Origin: Pistricoccus aurantiacus
Lineage (GTDB): Bacteria > Pseudomonadota > Gammaproteobacteria > Pseudomonadales > Halomonadaceae
Length of the DNA stretch: 64,000 nucleotides
Direction: 5' to 3' (one strand)
Assembly: GCF_042682565.1 (NCBI RefSeq)
Contig: NZ_JBHUIC010000013.1
A model generated the notes under the pieces. The model ran no database searches. It saw only the letters and a program-made list of their open reading frames with translations, and was not told where the DNA came from. Position numbers and translations under genes: made by a program. This document shows positions 1 through 9,370 of this stretch, one piece after another (the first letter of the stretch is position 1; every line of letters begins with the position of its first letter).

Positions 1-83
1 CACCCATGAGGAAAATCCCGTACTGCTGAAAACGTCACCCCAGCGTGCACCAATCACTATTTACGGACAAGTTCTAAGTTCGC

Positions 84-1559
84 TTACCAATAGCCCAGCA
101 ATTTCCACCAGAAACTGCCCACCAGGCCCCATACGATCATGTTGATGACGCTCATGACAAAGCCCGCACTCCACCATTCCCCCAGCGTTACATAGCCGGA
201 GCCGTAAATGATCGGGGAAGTCCCCGTTGCATAGTGAGTCAGCGTCATCATGATGGAGGAAGCCGCCGCCAGCATCAGCACGAACAGCATGGGAGGCGCT
301 CCCAAGCCGAGGCCAACGGCAAGAAACGCGCCCATCATGGCGGTAATGTGGGCGGTGGTGCTGGCAAAGAAGTAGTGACTGTAAAGGAATACCAGTATCA
401 GCAGACCGGCGGCCAGGGGCCAACCCATGTCCGCGTCGACCAGCAAGCCCTGAACGCTATCGGAGAACCAACTGATGACACCCAGCTCATTGAGCTGTGT
501 CGCCATCATCACCAGGGCGCCGAACCATACCAGGGTATCCCAGGCGCTTTTTTCCTCCAGAATATCCTTCCAGGTCAAGACACCGCTGACCAGAAGTACC
601 GAAAGGCCTATAAACGCCGCAGCGGTAGCGTTGACACGCAGATCCATATAGCCACCGGCCAACAGATCAGGCACTTCTGCCCACAGCAACAGCAGTATCA
701 GAAAGACCCCCAGCATGATCTTTTCGTCACGCCCCAGGCGCCCGAGCTCCTTCAAACGCTCCTTGGCAAAACTGCTTGCATCCGGGGTGTATTTGATTTC
801 TGGGGTATACAGCCAATACAGCACCAGCGGCATCAGCAGCAGAGCGACAAGACCGGGAACCAGCATCGCTAGCGCCCAGGTCGTCCAGGAAAGGGTGATG
901 TCCCCCCCCGTCGCCTCGGCGATCAGCTTTACCGTCAGAGGGTTGGGCGCAGTCGCGGTGACGAACATGGCAGAGGTAATGGGATTGCTGTGGTAATTCA
1001 CCAGGGCCAGATACTTGCCAATTTTCGCCGAGGTTCCCTGATCTGGTGTCGAGTCGAAGCTCTTGGCAATCGCTCGCATGATGGGATGAATGATGGCGCC
1101 GCCTCGAGCGGTATTGCTGGGGGTCACCGGCGCCAGGGTCAGCTCCGAAAGCGCAAGGCTATAACCAATACCCAGAGAGCGCCTGCCGAAAAGCGCGATG
1201 AAATGGTAACCGATGCGCGATCCCAGGCCAGTCTTGATCAAACCACGGGCGATCATGACCGCGATGGCGATCAGCCAGATCAGCGGGCTCGAAAAGCTGC
1301 CCAATGCGTCTCGAATCGCGGTGCCGGGATTATCGTCGGTGACTCTCGTGACCGCCACTAACGTTATGGCCAGGATGGAAATGGCGCCTATCGGCATGGC
1401 CTTGCCGATAATCGCCGCAATGGTGCCAATGAAGATGGCCAGCATCAGCCAGCCCTGATTCGATACCGCCTCCGGTTGTGGAATAAACCAGACGACCAAT
1501 CCCATGCCAATCGCGATCAGCGCCGGCATTACACGAAAATCAGATGAAGATGAGGACAT
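84..1559 (-). CDS. DASS/SLC13-family sodium:anion symporter
   Basis: Predicted inner-membrane carrier of the divalent anion:Na+ symporter family (CitT/TtdT branch), expected to import di- or tricarboxylates. The protein is hydrophobic almost throughout, with about a dozen membrane segments. It carries the family signature PVTPSNTARGG near residue 145 and a second signature, ATGTSPIIYGSG, near the C-terminus. The ATG at 1559 has AAGGA seven bases upstream and is preferred to the GTG at 1565, which sits almost on that site. It lies downstream of the sox operon on the same strand, but two hairpins and a decayed soxG fragment separate them, so it is probably transcribed alone. The substrate cannot be read from the sequence. 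Confidence 0.85.
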   Translation of the reverse strand: MSSSSSDFRVMPALIAIGMGLVVWFIPQPEAVSNQGWLMLAIFIGTIAAIIGKAMPIGAISILAITLVAVTRVTDDNPGTAIRDALGSFSSPLIWLIAIAVMIARGLIKTGLGSRIGYHFIALFGRRSLGIGYSLALSELTLAPVTPSNTARGGAIIHPIMRAIAKSFDSTPDQGTSAKIGKYLALVNYHSNPITSAMFVTATAPNPLTVKLIAEATGGDITLSWTTWALAMLVPGLVALLLMPLVLYWLYTPEIKYTPDASSFAKERLKELGRLGRDEKIMLGVFLILLLLWAEVPDLLAGGYMDLRVNATAAAFIGLSVLLVSGVLTWKDILEEKSAWDTLVWFGALVMMATQLNELGVISWFSDSVQGLLVDADMGWPLAAGLLILVFLYSHYFFASTTAHITAMMGAFLAVGLGLGAPPMLFVLMLAAASSIMMTLTHYATGTSPIIYGSGYVTLGEWWSAGFVMSVINMIVWGLVGSFWWKLLGYW

Positions 1560-1679
1560 GGACACATCCTTTTACCGTGGCGAACATCCTGTTTCACTCA
1601 GTACAAAGAATAGCTGCCTTCTGGTTGGTTGCTTAGTTTATTGACATAGCGCGTCCAGAATCCTGCCCTGAGCTGCAAG

Positions 1680-1704
1680 AAAGCCGGAAAGTTATCCCGG
1701 CTTG
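1680..1704 (-). terminator. Hairpin after the soxG tail copy
   Basis: A seven-base stem (AAGCCGG with CCGGCTT) lies just after the stop of the soxG remnant on the minus strand. Only a short TTTCTT tract follows. It may be a leftover of the terminator that once served the fragment. Confidence 0.4.
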
Positions 1705-1722
1705 TCTGACTTCTCGAAGGCC

Positions 1723-1914
1723 TCAGCGCTTGACACCGACCCCATGCTCTTCGCCGGCACCCAGCAGCCGACGATCGCAGTAATTGGCGAAGCTTCTGCG
1801 CAGTATCAACTTATAGTGATCCTTGCTGGGACGACACGGGATAGCGCTGGACTTGGCGAACATCATATTGACCGCCTCCCCCACCGGGAAGTTGCTCGGA
1901 TGCACGTCGTAAGG
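1723..1914 (-). pseudogene. Decayed C-terminal copy of soxG
   Basis: About 64 codons with an intact stop repeat the last part of the full soxG at 2522. Shared blocks include PYDVHPSNFPVG, FAKSSAI, LRRSFA and GVGVKR. DNA identity looks like roughly 80 percent, so the copy is not recent. No start codon, ribosome site or upstream domain is present: similarity begins abruptly at the PYD codons. Several changes hit conserved positions (for example YRWLLDA became DRRLLGA), which suggests loss of function. With the true soxG it brackets the cupin gene, pointing to an old partial duplication. Confidence 0.85.
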
Positions 1915-1930
1915 ATGAAAGGCAGGAGAA

Positions 1931-1966
1931 GAAAAATCGGCTTGCGTATTGCGCGCAAGCCGATAG
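1931..1966 (-). terminator. Rho-independent terminator of the cupin gene
   Basis: An 11-base-pair stem (ATCGGCTTGCG with its complement) with a seven-base loop is followed on the minus strand by TTTTTC. It lies about 30 bases past the cupin stop codon. Confidence 0.75.
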
Positions 1967-1991
1967 ATATTACTCAGACAAAAACGGTTAT

Positions 1992-2336
1992 TCAGGCAAA
2001 AACAAAGTATTTGCGTACCGTTTCCACGACTTCCCAGGTGCCTTTGAAGCCGGGCTCGACCACGAAGATATCACCAGCCTTGAGATGAATCGGCTCGCCC
2101 CCATCCGGAGTAAGGATGCAGTAGCCTTCACGGAAGTCACAATATTCCCACTTATTGTAATCCACCGCCCACTTGCCCGGAGTACAGATCCAGGTACCCA
2201 TGATCTTGCTGCCGTCTTCCGAAGTGTAAGCGTTGAGATTAACGGTATGGGGGTCGCCAGAAAGCTTTTCCCACGGCGTGGCATCCAGTAACACTTCCGG
2301 CTGTGCATCACGCAGGGCCTTGACCTTGATAGACAT
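1992..2336 (-). CDS. Small cupin-domain protein (DUF861/EutQ-like)
   Basis: A 114-residue single cupin barrel. The C-terminal half shows the usual cupin pattern: EYCDFREGYCILTPDGG, then a turn with GDIFVVEPGFKGTWEV. This resembles the (S)-ureidoglycine aminohydrolase/EutQ cupin family PF05899, whose small members mostly lack a known reaction. The start is supported by AAGGAA about six bases upstream. It lies downstream of soxG on the same strand, but a strong hairpin separates them, so it may have its own promoter. It sits exactly between soxG and the soxG tail copy. A role in sarcosine or betaine use is a guess from position only. Confidence 0.75.
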   Translation of the reverse strand: MSIKVKALRDAQPEVLLDATPWEKLSGDPHTVNLNAYTSEDGSKIMGTWICTPGKWAVDYNKWEYCDFREGYCILTPDGGEPIHLKAGDIFVVEPGFKGTWEVVETVRKYFVFA

Positions 2337-2463
2337 TGCTTTTCCTTTCGAGAGTGATAGCAGGGAATTACTTCACCGTACCGCCACTTCCCTGCTGGAA
2401 TACGTTGGGCTATAGCACAGCCCAAGGTGGTACTTGAAACTGATTTCAGCAGAACTCTTCACA

Positions 2464-2490
2464 AAGACCGGGGCATTTCACCCCGGTCTT
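2464..2490 (-). terminator. Terminator hairpin after soxG
   Basis: A perfect ten-base-pair stem (AAGACCGGGG with CCCCGGTCTT) and seven-base loop lie 31 bases past the soxG stop. On the minus strand the tract after it is short (TTTG); the longer T run is on the plus side. It probably closes the glyA-sox operon. Confidence 0.7.
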
Positions 2491-2521
2491 GGTTCATTTT
2501 TTAAATTCGGCGCATCAGGCC

Positions 2522-3172
2522 TCAGCGCTTGACACCGATCCCATACTCTTCGCCGGCATCCAGCAGCCAGCGGTAGCAGTAGTCGGCGAAGCTTCTACGC
2601 AGCACCAGTTCATAGCGCTCCTCGCTGGGACGACGCAGAATGGCGCTGGACTTGGCAAACACCACGCTGACCGCCTTGCCCACCGGGAAGTTGCTTGGAT
2701 GGACATCGTAAGGCACGGACTTCATCAGCACTTCCCGGGCCTTGTCGCCGGTCAGCTCGATGAGGGTCTGGGCGCCGCTGACGTTGACGATGGCGAAGTG
2801 GGCGTCCCCCAGCCTTTCTCTCAGGCGATTTTCCAGATCAAACTCTTCGCCGCCAGGCACCACGACCAGCCATTCATCCGGCGACATCCATTGCACGGAA
2901 CGCTCGCCGCTTTCATCGTGCACCAGCCCCAGGGGCCGACCGGGTAGATTGATGCCAAGCACCTCGCGCACCGCCTCGTCGAGCACGATGGCGCCGCCGC
3001 GCAGAATCAGCTGGCCCAGGAAAGGCTTTTCCTCGAGCTGGACCCGGCTATTCTGGCTCGGCTGGGGGACGCTACCCTTGTGATAAGCCACGGACAGGGG
3101 CGACTCCATGGGAATCGACTTGTCCGGGCGGGTGTCGAAGGTCGCGACATTGCCGTAAGTGATATCAGACAT
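2522..3172 (-). CDS. soxG: Sarcosine oxidase gamma subunit
   Basis: Gamma subunit of heterotetrameric sarcosine oxidase, a cytoplasmic enzyme that oxidises sarcosine to glycine and passes the methyl carbon to tetrahydrofolate. The 216-residue length fits the family. The sequence has the GcvT/YgfZ-like fold pattern, including SPDEWLVVVPGG near residue 100, NVSGAQTLIELTGDKAREVL near 130 and the terminal LRRSFADYCYRWLLDAG block. The ATG at 3172 follows GGGAG and overlaps the end of soxA by eight bases, so translation is probably coupled. It is the last gene of glyA-soxBDAG. Part of its 3' end is repeated at 1723-1914. Confidence 0.95.
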   Translation of the reverse strand: MSDITYGNVATFDTRPDKSIPMESPLSVAYHKGSVPQPSQNSRVQLEEKPFLGQLILRGGAIVLDEAVREVLGINLPGRPLGLVHDESGERSVQWMSPDEWLVVVPGGEEFDLENRLRERLGDAHFAIVNVSGAQTLIELTGDKAREVLMKSVPYDVHPSNFPVGKAVSVVFAKSSAILRRPSEERYELVLRRSFADYCYRWLLDAGEEYGIGVKR

Positions 3173-6100
3173 TCTGACGCTCTCCCTTGGGATCGATGAA
3201 TACGGTACTGACGATCTCGGCCTCGTGGGTCACGCCGCCGGACATCGGCAGATAGACTTTCTGGCCCATGCGTTCCTGCCCGCCCTTGACTACCGCCAGG
3301 GCGAAGCCGTGTTTCAGGTTCGGGCTGTAGTAGCTCGAGGTCACATGGCCCTGCATGTCCATGGGAATGGCCTGATCCTTGTCGAAGACGATCTGAGCGC
3401 CCTCTTCCAGCACCACCTTGGGATCCGTGGGCTTCAAGCCCACCAGTTGCTTGCGGTCCTTGCGGGCGGTATCCGGTCGAGTCAGGGCGCGCTTGCCGAT
3501 CCAGGAGTACGGCTTGTCGTAGCCGATGGCCCAGAACATGCCCAGATCCTCCGGAGTCACGGAGCCGTCCGTATCCTGACCGGCGATGATCAGCCCTTTC
3601 TCAGCCCGCAGCACGTGCATGGTCTCGGTGCCGTAAGGCGTCAGATCATACTTCTGACCGTGCTCGAACAGGGTCTTCCAGACGTGCAGGGCGTAGTTGG
3701 CCTGAACGTTGATCTCGTAGGCCAGTTCCCCGGTGAAGGAGATGCGGAATACCCGAGCCGGCACGTCGGCGACCTTGCCGTTGCGCCAGTCCATGAACTT
3801 GAACTGTTCCTTGTCGAGATCGATATCGGTGACTTCCGACAACAGCTTCCGCGCATCCGGACCGGTCACGGTCATGGTCGCCCAGTGATCGGTGACGGAG
3901 GTGAAGTACACCTGCAGCTCCGGCCACTCGGTCTGATGCCACAGCTCGAGCCATTCCATGACCCCGGCGGCGCCGCCGGTGGTAGTGGTCATCAGGAAGT
4001 GATTCTCGCCCAGGCAACTGGTGGTACCGTCGTCCATCAGCATGCCGTCGTCCTTGCACATCAGGCCGTAGCGCACTCGTCCCGGCGCCAGCTTGGCCCA
4101 CTTGTTGGTGTAGACGCGGCCCAGGAATTCCCGGGCGTCCGGCCCTTGAATGTCGATCTTGCCCAGGGTCGTGGCATCGAGAATGCCCACCGTGGTGCGC
4201 ACCGCCAGACTCTCCCGGGCTACCGCCTCATCCATGGTTTCCAGCTTGCCGTTGACCTTGCGCGGAAAATACCAGGGACGCTTCCACTGACCGACATCCT
4301 CGAACGCGGCGCCGTTTTCCACGTGCCACTGATGCATCGCGGTATAGCGCTCCGGATCGAACAGCTCCCTGGCGTGACGACCGGCGATAACACCGAAGGT
4401 CACCGGCGTATAGTTGGGACGAAACACCGTGGTGCCCACTTCCGGAATCGAGCGTTTCAGCATCCGCGCGGCGATTGCCATGCCGTTGATATTGCCGAGC
4501 TTGCCCTGGTCGGTACCAAAGCCCAGCGCGGTATAGCGCTTGACGTGTTCGATGGACTCGAAGCCCTCGCGAGTCGCCACCTCGATACCCGAGGCGGTGA
4601 CATCGTTCTGCAGATCCACGAACTGCTTGGGTGCGCGCAGCGTCGGCTTCTCATGAGGTACCTGATAAAGCGCGCGAGTCGGTGCGTCCTGCCGCGCTTC
4701 CGTCCTGGGCAGTTCCGCGCTCTTGGTCGTCTCGATACCGCTGGCCTTGGCCGCTTTCAGGCCGAACCGGGCGCCATCGGCGAGCACGTCCCCAAGCGCG
4801 TAGACACCGTGAGCACCGCCCACCGGATGCATTCCCTTCACGTCACCGGGCACGAAGCCCAGCAGGTCGTCACTCCAGGTAGGGCGAGAACCGGTGTGGG
4901 ACGCCAGGTGCACCACCGGGCTGTAACCGCCGGAGCTGGCGATGGTATCGCAAGCGAGCTCTTCCACCTGTCCGCTGACCGCGAAACGCTCGAGATCGAT
5001 CTTCGCCACTCGGGCGCCGGAAACACGGTTGGCTCCCTTGGCTTCGATTACCGCGGAACCGGTGATCACGCGAATGTTCTTGGACTTGGATTCCTTGACC
5101 AGATCGCCTTCCGGATTGGTCCGGGCGTCGACGATGGCCACCACTTCACGACCGGCTTCCGCCCAGTCCAGCGCCGCGCGGTAGGCGTGGTCATTATTGG
5201 TGGAAAGCACCAGCTTGTTGCCCGGCACCACCGCGTAACGGTGAATGTAGTTGGACACCGCGCCGGCCAGCAGATTGCCGGGAACGTCGTTGTTGGCGTA
5301 AACCAGCGGTCGCTCGTGGGCGCCGGTGGCCAGCACCACCTGATCCGCCCGCACCCGATGCAGCCGCGAGCGCACCTGACGCACGCTCTTGACCTTGGGC
5401 GCCGTATCCGCCAGATGCTCGGTACGCCGCTCGTGCAGGGTCACGAAGTTGTGATCGTGATAGCCATTGGCGGTGGTGCGCGGCAGAAGCGTCACGTTAT
5501 CCATGCCCGCCAGGGTCTCGAGGGTAGTCTTCACCCACTGATCCGCCGGGGCGCCGTCCAGAGTCTCGCGGCTATCCAGCAGCGAGCCGCCCATCTCTTC
5601 CTGCTCGTCGCACAGAATCACCCGAGCGCCGCTTGTCGCTGCGGAGAGCGCCGCCGCCAGCCCCGCCGGGCCGGCGCCGATCACCAGCACGTCGCAGTGC
5701 TGATTGAGGTGATCGTAGATATCCGGATCGTTTTCGCTGGGCACGCGACCCAGGCCGGCGCCCTTGCGGATGACCTTCTCGTAGGTCATCCACATGGAAG
5801 CCGGGGCCATGAAGGTCTTGTAGTAGAAGCCCGGTGGCATGAAGCCACCGCCGAGCTTGCCGACCAGGCTCATCATGTCCCGCTGGACGTTGGGCCAGCC
5901 GTTGGTGGAACGGGCGGTCAGGCCATCGTAGAGCGCCTGCTGGGTGGCGCGCACGTTGGGCACCTGAGCGGCTTCCGTCTTGCCCAGCTGAACCACCGCG
6001 TTGGGCTCTTCCGCGCCGGCGGCAACGATGCCCCGGGGCCGGGAGTACTTGAAGCTGCGGTTGACCACGTCGACACCGTTGGCCAGCAGCGCTGCCGCCA

Positions 6101-6206
6101 GGGTATCGCCGGCATAGCCGCGATAGCGCTGACCGTTGAAGGTGAAGCTCAGGGAGCGGGAACGATCGATACGACCGCCCTGGTTCAGACGATTGGACTG
6201 AGTCAT
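3165..6206 (-). CDS. soxA: Sarcosine oxidase alpha subunit
   Basis: Large subunit (1013 residues, normal for the family) of heterotetrameric sarcosine oxidase. Domains in order are an N-terminal ferredoxin-like part with the FKYSRPRGI and GAEEPNAVV motifs (about residues 20-100), a pyridine-nucleotide-disulfide-type fold with GAGPAGLAAALSA near 175, and a C-terminal GcvT/aminomethyltransferase domain that binds tetrahydrofolate and accepts the methyl group. The open frame extends about 227 codons further upstream through soxD and soxB. The true start is the ATG at 6206, which forms an ATGA overlap with the soxD stop and begins MTQSNRL. The order soxB-D-A-G matches characterised operons. Confidence 0.97.
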   Translation of the reverse strand: MTQSNRLNQGGRIDRSRSLSFTFNGQRYRGYAGDTLAAALLANGVDVVNRSFKYSRPRGIVAAGAEEPNAVVQLGKTEAAQVPNVRATQQALYDGLTARSTNGWPNVQRDMMSLVGKLGGGFMPPGFYYKTFMAPASMWMTYEKVIRKGAGLGRVPSENDPDIYDHLNQHCDVLVIGAGPAGLAAALSAATSGARVILCDEQEEMGGSLLDSRETLDGAPADQWVKTTLETLAGMDNVTLLPRTTANGYHDHNFVTLHERRTEHLADTAPKVKSVRQVRSRLHRVRADQVVLATGAHERPLVYANNDVPGNLLAGAVSNYIHRYAVVPGNKLVLSTNNDHAYRAALDWAEAGREVVAIVDARTNPEGDLVKESKSKNIRVITGSAVIEAKGANRVSGARVAKIDLERFAVSGQVEELACDTIASSGGYSPVVHLASHTGSRPTWSDDLLGFVPGDVKGMHPVGGAHGVYALGDVLADGARFGLKAAKASGIETTKSAELPRTEARQDAPTRALYQVPHEKPTLRAPKQFVDLQNDVTASGIEVATREGFESIEHVKRYTALGFGTDQGKLGNINGMAIAARMLKRSIPEVGTTVFRPNYTPVTFGVIAGRHARELFDPERYTAMHQWHVENGAAFEDVGQWKRPWYFPRKVNGKLETMDEAVARESLAVRTTVGILDATTLGKIDIQGPDAREFLGRVYTNKWAKLAPGRVRYGLMCKDDGMLMDDGTTSCLGENHFLMTTTTGGAAGVMEWLELWHQTEWPELQVYFTSVTDHWATMTVTGPDARKLLSEVTDIDLDKEQFKFMDWRNGKVADVPARVFRISFTGELAYEINVQANYALHVWKTLFEHGQKYDLTPYGTETMHVLRAEKGLIIAGQDTDGSVTPEDLGMFWAIGYDKPYSWIGKRALTRPDTARKDRKQLVGLKPTDPKVVLEEGAQIVFDKDQAIPMDMQGHVTSSYYSPNLKHGFALAVVKGGQERMGQKVYLPMSGGVTHEAEIVSTVFIDPKGERQNV

Positions 6207-6628
6207 ACCGATGCCTCCTTCTTGTCGGTTGTCTTCGAGGTCTCTTGGTTCTTGTTCAGCGCCTCGGTTTCCGGTCGCGCACCCACGGTCTGCCAGCCGC
6301 CGTCCGCGGCCTGAACGCCGGACTCCTTCTCCTTGTCCGCCAGGCTTTGCGCGGTTACCCGGGGCTGCTCGCCTATGCGATAGGTCTCGAGAATCTCGTA
6401 GGACGCGGTGTTGCGAGTGATATTGAAGAACTTGCGACAGCCAACCGAGTGGACCCACAGTTCGTGGTGGATGCCCCGCGGGTTGTCGCGGAAGAACAGG
6501 TAATCCCCCCACTCTTCGTCGCTGCAGTTCTCCGGATCCTTCGGACGGGCAATATGCGCCTGACCCTTGGGATGGAATTCTTCTTCCTCGCGATGCTCGT
6601 CGCAGTAAGGGCAATGTATATAGAACAT
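6203..6628 (-). CDS. soxD: Sarcosine oxidase delta subunit
   Basis: Small zinc-binding subunit of heterotetrameric sarcosine oxidase. The N-terminus has the CPYC pair (Cys6, Cys9) followed by a His-Glu cluster, and a later GCRKFFNITR block holds another cysteine. The 141-residue length is longer than the roughly 100 residues common for SoxD, because of a charged, low-complexity C-terminal tail from about residue 95. The ATG at 6628 follows GGAGAAAACAA. It lies 12 bases after soxB and overlaps soxA by four bases (ATGA). Confidence 0.95.
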   Translation of the reverse strand: MFYIHCPYCDEHREEEEFHPKGQAHIARPKDPENCSDEEWGDYLFFRDNPRGIHHELWVHSVGCRKFFNITRNTASYEILETYRIGEQPRVTAQSLADKEKESGVQAADGGWQTVGARPETEALNKNQETSKTTDKKEASV

Positions 6629-6640
6629 GTTGTTTTCTCC

Positions 6641-7891
6641 TTAGTGCGCCACGCCGGCGGCGCCATGCTCGTCGATCAATGCACCCGTATTGAAGCGATC
6701 GATAGAGAACGGTTCGGCGATAGGATGCATCTCGCCCTTGGCAAGGCTTGCGGCGAACACGTGGCCGGAGCCCGGGGTGGCCTTGAAACCGCCGGTGCCC
6801 CAACCGCAGTTGAAGAACAGGCCCTTGACCTTGGTCTTGGACAGAATCGGGCAGGCGTCCGCGCAGGTATCGACGATGCCGCCCCACTGGCGGTTCATGC
6901 GTACCCGCGAGAAGATCGGGAACATCTCGACGATGGCCTGCAGGGTGTGCTCCACGGTGGAGTAGCTGCCGCGCTGGCCGTAGCCGAGATAGCCGTCGAT
7001 GCCGGCACCGATCACCAGATCGCCCTTGTCCGACTGACTGACGTAACCGTGAACGTGGTTGGACATCACCACGGTATCGAGAATCGGCTTGAGCGGCTCG
7101 GATACCAGCGCCTGCAGCGGGTGGGATTCCAGCGGCAGCTTGATGCCCGCCATCTTCGCCACCACCCCGGAGTTGCCTGCCACCACGCAGCCAATCGTCT
7201 TGGATTCGATATCGCCACGATTGGTGTGAACGCCATATACCTGCCCGTCGCGGATCTTGAAGCCGGTGACCTCGGTGTTCTGCAAGAGGTCAACGCCCAG
7301 GGAATCCGCCGCCCGGGCATAGCCCCAGGCCACCGCATCGTGGCGGGCAACTCCGGCGCTCTTCTGCCAGGAGGCGCCCAGAATCGGATAACGGGCGCGC
7401 TTGGAGGTATCGATGATCGGCACGATCTCCTTGATCTGCTCGGCGTTGATCACCTCGCTGTCGATGCCGTTCAGCCGGTTGGCATGCACACGGCGCTGAA
7501 TGTCGCGCATGTCCTGCAGGGTGTGGCCCAGGTTCATGACGCCACGCTGGGAGAACATCACGTTGTAGTTGATGTCCTGAGAAAGCCCTTTCCACAGGTC
7601 CAGGGAATGGTTGTAGAGCCGTGCGGCTTCGTCCCACAGGTAGTTGGAGCGCACGATCGTCGTGTTACGGGCAGTGTTGCCGCCGCCCAGCCAGCCCTTT
7701 TCGATCACCGCGACATTCGTGATGCCGTGGTTCTTGGCCAGGTAGTAGGCGGTGGCCAGGCCATGGCCGCCACCGCCGACGATGACTACGTCGTACTGTT
7801 TCTTGGGGGTGGGGTTGCGCCACTGACGCTGCCAGTTCTCATGATGACTGAGCGCGTGCTTGACCAACCCGAAACCTGAATAGCGTTGCAT
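6641..7891 (-). CDS. soxB: Sarcosine oxidase beta subunit
   Basis: Flavin subunit that oxidises sarcosine. The 416-residue length is typical. A dinucleotide-binding motif VVIVGGGGHGLATAYYLAKN lies near residues 35-54, followed by the WLGGGNTARNTT block and the ARHDAVAWGYARAAD segment of the DAO family. The open frame runs 84 codons upstream into glyA in another register. The ATG at 7891 (MQRYSGFG) is chosen because it matches the family N-terminus and lies 22 bases after glyA. It is expected to act in the cytoplasm with SoxA, SoxD and SoxG. Confidence 0.97.
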   Translation of the reverse strand: MQRYSGFGLVKHALSHHENWQRQWRNPTPKKQYDVVIVGGGGHGLATAYYLAKNHGITNVAVIEKGWLGGGNTARNTTIVRSNYLWDEAARLYNHSLDLWKGLSQDINYNVMFSQRGVMNLGHTLQDMRDIQRRVHANRLNGIDSEVINAEQIKEIVPIIDTSKRARYPILGASWQKSAGVARHDAVAWGYARAADSLGVDLLQNTEVTGFKIRDGQVYGVHTNRGDIESKTIGCVVAGNSGVVAKMAGIKLPLESHPLQALVSEPLKPILDTVVMSNHVHGYVSQSDKGDLVIGAGIDGYLGYGQRGSYSTVEHTLQAIVEMFPIFSRVRMNRQWGGIVDTCADACPILSKTKVKGLFFNCGWGTGGFKATPGSGHVFAASLAKGEMHPIAEPFSIDRFNTGALIDEHGAAGVAH

Positions 7892-7913
7892 GGAACTCTC
7901 CTGGCGTTTCGCC

Positions 7914-9230
7914 TTAGGCATTGGCGGTCTGGCGAACGCCAGCCGACTCGGCATAGACGGGATGACGACCGCACAGCTCGGCGACCTTCTCGCGCACTTC
8001 CGCTTCCGCGGATCCAGTATCCTCGCCCTTGGCCAGCACATCGAGGATGTCGCAGATCCAGCCGGCCAGCTGCTCGCAGTCGTTCTCGTCGAAACCGCGG
8101 CTGGTGGCTGCCGGCGTGCCGATGCGTAGCCCGGAGGTGACAAAGGGGCTCTGCGGGTCGTTGGGCACGGTGTTCTTGTTCACGGTGATATGGGCGCGTC
8201 CCAGGGCGGCGTCCGCGTCCTTGCCGGTCACGCCCTGCTGAATCAGCGATACCAGGAAGAGGTGGTTATCGGTGCCTTTCGAGACCACGTCGTAACCGCG
8301 TTCCAGGAACACCTTGGCCATGGCCCGGGCGTTGGTGATGACCTGCTCCTGATAGCGCACGAAGTCCTGGCTCATGGCTTCCTTGAAGGCTACCGCCTTG
8401 GCGGCGATCACATGCATCAGGGGGCCGCCCTGCTGGCCCGGGAATACCGCGCCGTTGAGCTTCTTGTACAGCGCCTCGTCGCCATGAGCGGAAAGGATCA
8501 GGCCGCCGCGAGGGCCGCGCAGGGTCTTGTGGGTGGTGGTGGTGACCACGTGGGCATGGGGCAGCGGGCTCGGATAGAGACCGGCGGCCACCAGGCCCGC
8601 GACGTGTGCCATGTCCACCAGCAGCCAGGCGCCAATTTCGTCGGCGATGGTGCGGAAACGACGCCAGTCCACCACGCGAGCGTAAGCGGAGAAGCCGGCG
8701 ATGATCATCTTCGGCTGATGCTCACGAGCCAGACGCTCGACTTCCTCGTAGTCGATCTCGCCGGTGTCCGGGTTCAGGCCGTACTGCACGGCGTTGTAGT
8801 GCTTGCCGGAGAAGTTCGGCGCCGCGCCGTGAGTCAGGTGGCCGCCGTGGGCCAGGCTCATGCCCAGTATCGTATCGCCGGGCTTGACCAGCGCCATGAA
8901 GGCGGCGGCATTGGCCTGGGCGCCGGAGTGCGGCTGCACGTTGGCGTAGTCCGCGCCGAACAGATCGCAGGCACGATCGATGGCCAACTGCTCGGCGACG
9001 TCGACAAACTCGCAGCCGCCGTAGTAGCGCTTGCCCGGGTAGCCTTCCGCGTACTTGTTGGTCAACTGAGTGCCCTGGGCTTCCATGACCGCTTTACTGG
9101 CATAGTTCTCGGAAGCGATCAGCTCGATATGCGCTTCCTGACGTGCCACTTCATCCTTGATGGCATCGGCAAGCTGGGGATCGAAATCGCGAAGTGTCGA
9201 AGTGTTCATGGAAAATTGCGTGTTGTTCAT
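7914..9230 (-). CDS. glyA: Serine hydroxymethyltransferase
   Basis: PLP enzyme that joins glycine and methylene-tetrahydrofolate to make serine. The 438-residue protein has the family landmarks ELIASENYAS near residue 36, HSGAQANAA near 101, LVDMAHVAGL near 204 and the PLP lysine in TTTTHKTLRGPRGG at about residue 235. The ATG at 9230 has AGGAG five bases upstream and is preferred to the in-frame start 60 bases earlier. It heads the sox operon, so the glycine and one-carbon unit made by sarcosine oxidase can both be used at once. This is the same arrangement as the second glyA copy of pseudomonads, and it is probably not the housekeeping copy. Confidence 0.97.
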   Translation of the reverse strand: MNNTQFSMNTSTLRDFDPQLADAIKDEVARQEAHIELIASENYASKAVMEAQGTQLTNKYAEGYPGKRYYGGCEFVDVAEQLAIDRACDLFGADYANVQPHSGAQANAAAFMALVKPGDTILGMSLAHGGHLTHGAAPNFSGKHYNAVQYGLNPDTGEIDYEEVERLAREHQPKMIIAGFSAYARVVDWRRFRTIADEIGAWLLVDMAHVAGLVAAGLYPSPLPHAHVVTTTTHKTLRGPRGGLILSAHGDEALYKKLNGAVFPGQQGGPLMHVIAAKAVAFKEAMSQDFVRYQEQVITNARAMAKVFLERGYDVVSKGTDNHLFLVSLIQQGVTGKDADAALGRAHITVNKNTVPNDPQSPFVTSGLRIGTPAATSRGFDENDCEQLAGWICDILDVLAKGEDTGSAEAEVREKVAELCGRHPVYAESAGVRQTANA

Positions 9231-9370
9231 GGGTTGCTCCTTGTTGTCGATCGACTCGAGGTCGATGGCACTCTCATGATCGCCGTGCACTGATTCAGCG
9301 AGGCATCTCTACAAGCTAGTAAGAGTGCGGGTTTAGTACCAATCAGTAATCCAAATGCGGTTATTTGACG

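Noticed and set aside
3159..6314. Plus-strand ORF of 1051 codons opposite soxA
   Set aside because: It mirrors the soxA gene on the other strand. soxA has full domain support and a coupled start.
6245..7879. Plus-strand ORF of 544 codons opposite soxD and soxB
   Set aside because: Antisense shadow of well-supported genes, without recognisable domains.
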